DNA from: Candidatus Fermentithermobacillaceae bacterium
Lineage (GTDB): Bacteria > Bacillota > Sulfobacillia > Fermentithermobacillales > Fermentithermobacillaceae
Assembly (NCBI GenBank): GCA_012840345.1
Contig: DULO01000050.1
Span: forward strand, 1-61,576
Direction of reading: 5' to 3'
Length of the DNA stretch: 61,576 nt
In this document: piece after piece, positions 8,935-14,980 of the stretch
Numbering within the stretch: position 1 is the first letter of the stretch
Layout of the letters: the number at the start of each line of letters is the position of its first letter
Notes under the pieces: generated by a model
Seen by the model: only the letters and a program-made list of their open reading frames with translations
Told to the model about the DNA's origin: nothing
Database searches by the model: none
Translations under genes and position numbers: made by a program

Positions 8935-9579
8935 CTACTTCACAGGCGGAATCAGGTGTATCCAATCGCCGAACAGGAATTTCAGCCTCGGGATGAAGAG
9001 GCCCAACCGCGCCATGATTGTGGTCCCGAACACCGCCCCGAAAGACACCATCAAGATGAAACGCCCGACCAAAGCGCTCTTGTCGATGAGCTTTTGGAAC
9101 GTCTTGTTGCCCAAGACTGAACCGTTCTCGCCCCGTGAACCGATTATGAAGAAGAACACGCTGATGGCTGTGACGTTGGCTATCAACGTAAATACCGCGT
9201 TGAGACTGTTCAGGGGGATGATGGCTCCTCTGATCTGGGTTATGATCCCGGCGTCGATCACCCCTGTGATAGTTACGGCCGCGGCGACGCCGACCAAGTA
9301 AGCCAGGGAGTACCGGCTGAGCCACGCCATGCCCGGGATGAAACGGGCGAACAAGAGAACGCCGAGAACAACCGGTATGAGCGCGCTCCACTGGCCGTTC
9401 TTAAGGGGAGTCAAGCCTAGGTCGCGCACGTTGGTCCAGCCCATGACCGCGAGGTGGGCGAGGGATAGTCCCAAATACAAGTGCTCGCACACCCTGAAAA
9501 ACGGGTTCTCCTTAAACAGGTAGCTGTATATTCCAAGCGACATGATCGCCGCGAGCCAGATCTTGGGGTCATTAGACAT
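8935..9579 (-). CDS. Module gene D, copy 1: multispanning membrane protein of unknown function
   Basis: 214 residues with about six hydrophobic segments and no recognised domain. It is paralogous to the product at 26824-27465: both have an early ENPFFRVCEHLYLGL / DNPAYRFAEHTFVGL block, the central pair ARFIPGMAWLSRYSL / TRYIKPIAWLSRYSL, a late SFGAVFGTTIMARLGLFI / AFGAAFGNTVMARVSLFL block, and the same ending (FLFGDWIHLI / FLLGNWLKLI). The invariant AWLSRYSL and FGA(V/A)FG segments probably line a functional surface. The gene overlaps the C gene by 8 bases and has a weak ribosome site, so translation is probably coupled. It is the fourth gene of a five-gene operon ending in the M20 hydrolase. 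Function unknown; likely an integral subunit of a complex. Confidence 0.75.
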   Translation of the reverse strand: MSNDPKIWLAAIMSLGIYSYLFKENPFFRVCEHLYLGLSLAHLAVMGWTNVRDLGLTPLKNGQWSALIPVVLGVLLFARFIPGMAWLSRYSLAYLVGVAAAVTITGVIDAGIITQIRGAIIPLNSLNAVFTLIANVTAISVFFFIIGSRGENGSVLGNKTFQKLIDKSALVGRFILMVSFGAVFGTTIMARLGLFIPRLKFLFGDWIHLIPPVK

Positions 9580-10408
9580 TTTTCTTCGCCCCCTGTTTTC
9601 CGTTCTTGCCGTCCTTTTTCTGCTTCCAGTAGACGATGTTGCCGCCGATCATGAGAAGCAGCAGGTACAGGTGCCCGATAGACTGGGCGTCCATGGACTG
9701 GGTTGCCAGGCCGGGCATGTTTATCTTCTGTTCGTAGAAGGCGGCCCCTTTGACTCCCGAGATCAGGCCAACTAGCTGACCGTTCTTGAAATAGACGATT
9801 GCTTCGGGAGTGGATAGCGCGATATTGCCTGAGATGCATGGGACCTGGTATTTCGCCCACACGTGCCGCGCGAGCCAGAGGTGGTCGTCGCCCGCCGTGT
9901 AGCAGGATATAACGGAAATGTCCTTGATGCTCTTCACGTCCGCCCACAACGGATAGTCCGTGAGAGGGGTACCGTAATGGTCTTGCTGGTAAGCGGCCCG
10001 GATGTTGTCAGCCATCGATGCCAAGGCCGTCTCGCCGCCCGCCCGGTAGGGGAGGATCACTAAGTCCTTTCCGTAAACATATCCGTAATCAGACTCTGCC
10101 AAGGCCCGGATTTTCTCGGCGTACATGGTACCGTCCGGAACAAAGGTGGCCATTATGATGCGGTGCTGCTTTTCCATGTGATGACGGGCCACCGCGAGCG
10201 CCATGGGCCACAGCTCGCCTTCGTTGGACGGGGCCGTCTCAAGTACCATAATGCTTATGCTGCCCTGCGGGAGGTTGTCGATGAAACTGTAGGCGGCTTC
10301 CCCCTCGGGGCTCGGGCCCAGAGGCAGCTTCAGAGGGAAAATCAGCGGGAGAAGCACTGCCACCGTCAGCACAATCCATATAATGTGGGTTTGCTTAAGT
10401 TGCTGCAT
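9572..10408 (-). CDS. Module gene C, copy 1: membrane-anchored protein with large extramembrane domain
   Basis: 278 residues. A hydrophobic N-terminal segment (residues 9-26, rich in Ile/Leu/Val) and a C-terminal one (IGHLYLLLLMIGGNIVYW) flank a soluble domain of about 210 residues. Compared with the paralogue at 25965-26789 the conserved landmarks are F-I-D/E-x-L/M-P-x-G-S, (Y)KPGGE / YRAGGE, the IKD segment, GLISGVKGAAFYE / ALIAGMKGAAEYE, and MDAQSxxH just before the last membrane segment. The domain alternates strands and helices like a nucleotide- or ligand-binding alpha/beta fold, but no Walker motif is present. Start ATG 10408 overlaps the B stop codon as TAATG. The orientation of the domain (inside or outside) cannot be settled by eye. 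Confidence 0.75.
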   Translation of the reverse strand: MQQLKQTHIIWIVLTVAVLLPLIFPLKLPLGPSPEGEAAYSFIDNLPQGSISIMVLETAPSNEGELWPMALAVARHHMEKQHRIIMATFVPDGTMYAEKIRALAESDYGYVYGKDLVILPYRAGGETALASMADNIRAAYQQDHYGTPLTDYPLWADVKSIKDISVISCYTAGDDHLWLARHVWAKYQVPCISGNIALSTPEAIVYFKNGQLVGLISGVKGAAFYEQKINMPGLATQSMDAQSIGHLYLLLLMIGGNIVYWKQKKDGKNGKQGAKKNV

Positions 10409-11031
10409 TAGTCCTGCCTCCCCGCCATGTAAGTTCGCTCCAGACCCAAGATGACGCGAATGCTCATAACGACCATGCCCAGGGATCCGCCGATCGTGAT
10501 GGCGCGGATGGCAGCCGCGTTAGGCGTGTCGATGATCCAGGCCGACACGGCGGGGATCGCCTCGGAAATGGCAGCCCCGATCCCCACCTGGCCCAAGAGC
10601 ACGACGGCGCCGGTCACCATCAACACTGCCGCCTGCCAGTTTCGAATCCTAAAAGCCCTCCAACAAGCGCTGGTCATATAGAACAACGTGAACGAGTACA
10701 TTGTGCTCGCGGCCGGCTGGTACAGGTTCTGCCAGATGTACTGGTACTCAGCTGAGGTGGTGGACTTCGCCACGCCCAAGACGAAATACGAGACGAACGC
10801 GACCATGAAAATGCAGCTGTACACCCAGTTTTTCTTGCGGCCGATGATATTCTTGCCGTGCAGCCGGAACATGTTGACCCCGCCCAAGGCAAGGGCAAAC
10901 GCCGCGACGATGTTCTGCCACCGGACTATCTGGGTGGACATGTCAACAACGGTCTGGGAGTTGAAGAAGTAGCCCGCCAATACGATTACGCCGGTTACGA
11001 ACGCTACTAACACGGGCCCTTGACGTTTCAT
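10408..11031 (-). CDS. Module gene B, copy 1: multispanning membrane protein of unknown function
   Basis: 207 residues with about six predicted transmembrane segments. It is a paralogue of the product at 25294-25935. Shared marks are GGVNMFRLHGK / GMVNLAQIHGR after the second segment, YSFTLFYMTSACWRAFRIR / YSTLVFYIGSAAYRSFRIR in the middle, and the ending VILGLERTYMAG / IMLGIERGYLGG. The conserved, positively charged R-x-F-R-I-R and ER-x-Y segments probably sit on the cytoplasmic face. ATG 11031 is 11 bases after the A gene, and the stop overlaps the C start. No domain family is recognised. The constant order A-B-C-D in both copies argues that the product works with the other three. Confidence 0.75.
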   Translation of the reverse strand: MKRQGPVLVAFVTGVIVLAGYFFNSQTVVDMSTQIVRWQNIVAAFALALGGVNMFRLHGKNIIGRKKNWVYSCIFMVAFVSYFVLGVAKSTTSAEYQYIWQNLYQPAASTMYSFTLFYMTSACWRAFRIRNWQAAVLMVTGAVVLLGQVGIGAAISEAIPAVSAWIIDTPNAAAIRAITIGGSLGMVVMSIRVILGLERTYMAGRQD

Positions 11032-11042
11032 CTTGGTTCACC

Positions 11043-11804
11043 TCACTTGGTAAGCAAAGTGGAGATCGAATCGTTACCGAAGGTAGCCAGAAGGCTTCCT
11101 ATGATCATCAGCACGACGGCCAAGGCTTTCCCCACTTCCCCGGCGGTGAGGCCTCCTACTTCAGTGGGTTCCTTTGACAGGTAGGTGCCCGCCGCGAATA
11201 TCTCTTCGGAGATGAGCGTGTAGTCACAGCTGGCCACGAAGAACGGGAGCTGGTGGTAGTTGGCTGTCCCGCCGATTTGGGACGCGCCGGCCAGGTTGGC
11301 GGCTTCGGCGAAGAGCATGGACTCGTAATAGTAGTTGCCGAACAACATGGCCCCCGCGACTTTTTCCCTTTGGTACAGCCCCAATACACCGGCCTTTGAC
11401 CCGTCGCCGGGCATGTACAGCACATCCGACGGGTTGTACTCCTCGACCTTGCCTTCTCTAAGATAAGCCGCTCTCATAATCTCTTGACACATGGGTTCCA
11501 TCTCAGGTAGCGGGGCGACAACAAACAAGCGCGCGTCGTACTTGGCTGATTGGCTGGCGACGTAGTCGAGAATCCTCATGCTCGCGAACCCCTGTGCCTC
11601 CAGAGCGGTGCCGCCGAGGACGAACGCCATGGGGCGCCCCATCTCGGTTACCCGGCCGACCAACTCATCGATGGCGTCGAGTCCGGGAATCCTACGGATC
11701 CTAAGAACCCCCGTCTTCTTGAACGCCTCCGCGGAAAACCAAAGTACGCCGGTCAAAACCAACAACAGTGTTAGTGAAGCCAACCTTCCCTGGACCATTC
11801 CCAC
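11043..11804 (-). CDS. Module gene A, copy 1: membrane-anchored DUF6754-like protein
   Basis: 253 residues: a hydrophobic N-terminal anchor (residues 8-25), a domain of about 200 residues and a C-terminal transmembrane segment (about 228-247). The conserved core GLDAIDELVGRVTEMGRP and the later QLPFFVASCDYTLISEEI plus YLSKEP match what I remember of the uncharacterised family DUF6754. The paralogue at 24474-25247 shares GLDAxDExxGRxTEMGRP, GTANxxQ(L/I)PFFVAxCDY, EE(I/L)(F/Y)AA and YLS(K/R)EP. It is the first gene of the operon, with GGAGGTG before ATG 11804 and a sigma-A-like promoter at 11849-11876. No enzymatic motif is visible. Family recognition is from memory and has not been checked. 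Confidence 0.75.
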   Translation of the reverse strand: MGMVQGRLASLTLLLVLTGVLWFSAEAFKKTGVLRIRRIPGLDAIDELVGRVTEMGRPMAFVLGGTALEAQGFASMRILDYVASQSAKYDARLFVVAPLPEMEPMCQEIMRAAYLREGKVEEYNPSDVLYMPGDGSKAGVLGLYQREKVAGAMLFGNYYYESMLFAEAANLAGASQIGGTANYHQLPFFVASCDYTLISEEIFAAGTYLSKEPTEVGGLTAGEVGKALAVVLMIIGSLLATFGNDSISTLLTK

Positions 11805-11848
11805 ACCTCCCTACGGGTAATCAGGTAATGCTGCATAGTTATGCTGAT

Positions 11849-11876
11849 ATTGTAATCATTATGCATGGTTTGACAA
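11849..11876 (-). promoter_or_regulatory. Sigma-A-like promoter of the module-1 operon
   Basis: On the minus strand TTGTCA (11871-11876) and TACAAT (11849-11854) are separated by 16 bases and lie about 45 bases before the A1 start codon. The region is much more AT-rich than its surroundings. Confidence 0.65.
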
Positions 11877-12016
11877 GGGGGTTCATGAGATTTTTGTGAG
11901 GTTTTGTTTGATGTCAGGCAGGAGATTCCCAAAAGTCCGTGAGTGGCCGTTATGTAACTTAACCCTGAGACCTAACATACGATGTGCCGAGCTTACGCTA
12001 GAGGGGGTGCGAAAGT

Positions 12017-12106
12017 ATGTCTGGCTTGGGCGCGGATTTCGGCGGAGGACTGTCGTTTGTTGTGTTCCTGATTCTGATCCTTCTGATCTTGAGCCTGTGG
12101 GGCTAA
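12017..12106 (+). CDS. 29-residue YjcZ-like sporulation miniprotein
   Basis: Reading from ATG 12017 gives 29 residues: a short Gly-rich head (MSGLGADFGGG) followed by a single hydrophobic stretch (LSFVVFLILILLILSL) and the ending WG. This is the plan of the YjcZ family of very small sporulation proteins: a Gly-rich start, then F-x-VV-F-x-L-LL-I. GAGGGGG lies about nine bases upstream. A hairpin at 12174-12218 could terminate its transcript, so it may be a monocistronic gene. It is too short to be called by standard length cut-offs. The alternative is a chance hydrophobic frame, but the combination of ribosome site, composition and terminator makes a real gene more likely. Confidence 0.65.
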   Translation: MSGLGADFGGGLSFVVFLILILLILSLWG

Positions 12107-12173
12107 CCGCTAAAGCCCTCTGGATGGTCACGCTTCTTTGGCCCGTGGGTCTGGCTCCAAAGCTCTCGATGCT

Positions 12174-12218
12174 CACTCGCCCGCCGCTGGACGCTCCGTA
12201 ACGTCCGGGCGGGTGTTT
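12174..12218 (+). terminator. Hairpin after the YjcZ-like gene
   Basis: CACTCGCCCG (12174-12183) pairs with CGGGCGGGTG (12206-12215), with one G-T pair. An inner GGACG/CGTCC stem continues it, and TTTCAC follows. It is about 70 bases after the miniprotein stop. Confidence 0.6.
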
Positions 12219-12270
12219 CACGTCGACTCGGTCGCGATGCCGCCGTGGGATACTAGTCCACTGGAGACTC

Positions 12271-12292
12271 ACTGGCTATTACTGGCTATAAT
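12271..12292 (+). promoter_or_regulatory. Candidate cysS promoter with a direct repeat over the -10
   Basis: A perfect TATAAT lies at 12287-12292, 37 bases before the cysS start. No good -35 hexamer is visible. The 10-base repeat ACTGGCTATT/ACTGGCTATA (12271-12280, 12281-12290) overlaps the -10, which may point to a bound regulator or be chance. Confidence 0.45.
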
Positions 12293-12329
12293 AGATGTTA
12301 CCAATAGAGGTTAGAGGAGGCTATCGGGT

Positions 12330-13739
12330 ATGCCTGAAATCTACTTGTACAACACCCTCACCAGGAAGAAAGAGGAGTTTAAGCCGGCCATACCGGGAGA
12401 AGTCAGGATGTATACCTGTGGCCCAACCGTCTACCTCTACGCTTCCATAGGCAACTTCAAGACCTACGTGTTTAGCGATGTCCTCAGGCGAACTCTGGAG
12501 TATAACGGATTGTCGGTCACGCACGTGATGAACATTACTGACGTCGGTCACTTGGTCTCCGACGCCGACGAAGGCGAGGACAAAGTTGTCGCCGAGGCTG
12601 CCCGGCAGAACAAGACGCCTTGGGAGATAGCCGAGTTTTACACTCAAGCGTTCTTCCGGGACGCCGACCGGCTGAACATCTTGCGTCCGACCATCATCTG
12701 CAAAGCTACAGATCACATACCGCACATGATACGGATGGTGGAAGAGATAGTCGCCAACGGCTACGGCTACGAGACCGACGAAGGCATCTACTTCGACGTC
12801 AGCAAGTACCCTGAATACGGGCGTCTGTCAGGCATCAATCTGGAGAAGCAAATGGCCGGCGCGAGGGTCGAGGTCAAGACCGACAAGAGGAACGCCGCCG
12901 ACTTCCTCCTTTGGAGGAAAGCTCCCAAAGAACATATCATGCAGTGGGAGAGCCCGTGGGGAATGGGATACCCCGGTTGGCATATCGAGTGCTCGGCAAT
13001 GTCCCGGGAGTACCTCGGTGACCAGTTTGACATCCATACGGGCGGGATCGACCACATCCCCATCCATCACGAGAACGAAATAGCCCAGTCTTGGGCGTGC
13101 TCAGGCCAAATCCCCGCGCGGTTTTGGCTGCACGGCGAGTTCTTGCTGGTCGACGGCGGGAAGATGTCCAAGAGTTTGAATAACGTTTACCTGCTCGATG
13201 ACTTGGCTGCCCGGGGATACGAGCCCCTGGCGTTCCGCTATTTCTGCTTGGGAGCGCATTACCGCACCAAACTGAACTTCACGTGGGACGCCATCGCAGG
13301 CGCGCAGACCGGGCTCCGCGGGTTGCGTGCCCAAGTACAGAGAGCCGTCCAGTCTCAGGGTTCGGTGTCTGAAGTTGCGGAACAGAAGGTCGCGGAACTC
13401 AAAGCCGCCTTCCTGGAAGCCATCAACGATGACCTCAACACCCCGAGGGCCCTGGCTGTCGTATGGGAAGCCGCCAAGTCCGACCTCGGTCCCGCGTTGA
13501 GGGATCTCGTGGCGGACTTTGACCGGGTGTTGGGGCTGGATCTCCTAACAGGCCAGGCCAAAGACGAGCAAGTGGACGAATCCGAGCTTCCGGCCGAAGT
13601 CGCGGCGCTGCTCAAGGAACGGGCGGAAGCCAGAAAGGCCAAGGACTGGGCGAAGGCTGACAGCCTGCGAGAAAAACTGCGGGAAATGGGCTACGCGGTG
13701 AAAGACGTCAAGGATGGGTATGAGGTGACTAAGATCTAG
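12330..13739 (+). CDS. cysS: Cysteinyl-tRNA synthetase with altered HIGH motif
   Basis: 469 residues, class I synthetase charging tRNA-Cys. The zinc ligands are all visible: the Cys of CGPTVY, the Cys of WHIECSAMS, and His and Glu in IDHIPIHHENEIAQS. The KMSKS loop is intact (GGKMSKSLNN). The signature HIGH/HIGN segment reads YASIGNFKT: the first His, normally nearly invariant and used in adenylate formation, is Ser (codon TCC in GCT-TCC-ATA-GGC-AAC). The C-terminal part has the usual helical anticodon region and the ending VKDVKDGYEVTKI. ATG 12330 follows AGAGGAGG. No T-box motif is seen upstream. Either this is a functional variant or the cell carries a second cysS elsewhere. Confidence 0.92.
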   Translation: MPEIYLYNTLTRKKEEFKPAIPGEVRMYTCGPTVYLYASIGNFKTYVFSDVLRRTLEYNGLSVTHVMNITDVGHLVSDADEGEDKVVAEAARQNKTPWEIAEFYTQAFFRDADRLNILRPTIICKATDHIPHMIRMVEEIVANGYGYETDEGIYFDVSKYPEYGRLSGINLEKQMAGARVEVKTDKRNAADFLLWRKAPKEHIMQWESPWGMGYPGWHIECSAMSREYLGDQFDIHTGGIDHIPIHHENEIAQSWACSGQIPARFWLHGEFLLVDGGKMSKSLNNVYLLDDLAARGYEPLAFRYFCLGAHYRTKLNFTWDAIAGAQTGLRGLRAQVQRAVQSQGSVSEVAEQKVAELKAAFLEAINDDLNTPRALAVVWEAAKSDLGPALRDLVADFDRVLGLDLLTGQAKDEQVDESELPAEVAALLKERAEARKAKDWAKADSLREKLREMGYAVKDVKDGYEVTKI

Positions 13740-13792
13740 GTCGCGGTGACCCGGGTTTGGTTCGCCTACCGGTTCATCTACCAGCGCACCCG

Positions 13793-14347
13793 TCATCCTC
13801 CAGTACTCTCGGCTAGCCTGGTTGAACTCCAGGGGTTTAACGCTGACTGGCGGATGAATCGTCTCTCGGAGGCAAGACAGAAGGACCGCCCGTCCACGGC
13901 TCTCGAGACAGACAGAACTCCGTTTAGGTGGTCGCACTCGTGCTGGACCAGTATGGACATTCCCCCGGTCAGTGACACTTGGATTTCTCGCCAGTTCAGA
14001 TCCCTGTAGGTTAGAACGCAGGCCTTGTGCCTCTTTACTTTCACGAATAGGTCGGGGAATGACAGGCAGTTTTCCCATGTCTCCAGCTTTTCGTCGCCCA
14101 GTGGTTCCACTACCGGGTTGATCAGCACGATTGGAGCGGTGACATGGATATAAACTACTCGCTTGAAAACCCCTATCTGAGGCGCCGCAATGGCTAACCC
14201 AACGCCGTGGCGGGCGCGGAACGCGTTGAGAGTGTCACGGAGATTTCCTACAAGCTCAACAACTTCTCCAAGCTCGCTTCGATCCACCGCTTTCGAAACC
14301 CTGTTCAGTTCAGGATTACCCAGTAGCAGTACGGGAAACTCAGGCAA
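13793..14347 (-). CDS. Divergent peptide deformylase-like protein
   Basis: 184 residues with the three deformylase motifs, all in variant form. Motif 1 is GVGLAIAAPQIG, with two extra residues compared with GxGLAAPQ. Motif 2 is ENCLSFPD, with Asn where Gly is usual in EGCLS, keeping the metal-binding Cys. Motif 3, QHECDH, keeps both His ligands and the catalytic Glu. The N-terminus lacks the usual run to the first motif seen in Def. I remember a clade of deformylase-like proteins with AIAAPQIG and CLSFP motifs in Bacillota; this probably belongs there. The start is TTG 14347 with AAGGGGAC upstream. It may act on N-formyl substrates other than nascent Met-peptides. It is convergent with cysS. 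Confidence 0.75.
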   Translation of the reverse strand: MPEFPVLLLGNPELNRVSKAVDRSELGEVVELVGNLRDTLNAFRARHGVGLAIAAPQIGVFKRVVYIHVTAPIVLINPVVEPLGDEKLETWENCLSFPDLFVKVKRHKACVLTYRDLNWREIQVSLTGGMSILVQHECDHLNGVLSVSRAVDGRSFCLASERRFIRQSALNPWSSTRLAESTGG

Positions 14348-14606
14348 CTCGTCCGTCCCCTTTCCCGATTCAGTCCCAGCTGTTTATTTTCGGGTATTCA
14401 AGCCCGGGTGTTAATCCCGGATACTCCGGTGTTCCTACATCCCGTGCATGTGCCATGCATATCCTCTGCGTATGCGTATCGCCTGCGCTAGCCCGATGCG
14501 GCGCCGTCTCTGAGACAGCTTATGAGTGCTGGGTTGAGGAGTGACTGATTTGTGACGGTTGGGTTCGACTGGCGGCGCAACCGTTCTCGAGTGGTGAAGA
14601 AGCGGA

Positions 14607-14948
14607 GTGGTCAGTTTTCTACTACTGGGCGTCAGCAGTGGTAGATTTCCTACCACTGACTCCAGGGAGTAGTAGGTTTTCTACTGCTGGGGGCAGGCAG
14701 TTGTAAGTTTTCTCCCACTGACTCCGGGGAGTGGTACGTTTTCTACTACTGGGCATCGGCAGTCGTAAGTTTTCTCCCACTGACCCCGGGGAGTGGTACG
14801 TTTTCTACAGCTGGACGCCGGCAGTGGTAGGTTTTCTACCACCGACTCCGGGAAGGAGTAAGTTATCTACTACTGGACGTCGGCGGTTGTAGGTTTTCTA
14901 CCACTGATCCTGCGGAGTGGTAAGATTCTTACTATTGCGTCCCGGGGA
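14607..14948. repeat. Tandem array of 11 imperfect 31-bp hairpin repeats in 62-bp pairs
   Basis: Units begin at 14607, 14638, 14669, 14700, 14731, 14762, 14793, 14824, 14855, 14886 and 14917, exactly 31 bases apart. Odd-numbered units end in a CTACTACTGG-GCGTC-GGCA-like tail, even ones in CCACTGACTCCGGGGA, giving a 62-base higher-order period. Each unit can fold into a small hairpin, best seen as GTGGTAG-GTTTT-CTACCAC at 14824-14842. Adjacent units touch with no spacers, so this is a minisatellite, not CRISPR. The array fills most of the gene-free stretch 14348-14980. The remainder (14348-14606) holds no gene that I can see. The array ends 32 bases beyond the stop codon of the fusion gene at 14981. 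Confidence 0.9.
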
Positions 14949-14980
14949 GTGGGGAGTTCTCCGCGCCCGGAGGCGCAGTC

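Noticed and set aside
12107-12329. T-box riboswitch before cysS
   Set aside because: No AGGGTGGNACCGCG-like T-box sequence or following antiterminator is present; the hairpin at 12174-12218 fits a terminator of the miniprotein gene.
14607-14948. CRISPR array
   Set aside because: The 31-bp units touch each other with no unique spacers and no cas genes are near; it is a tandem minisatellite.
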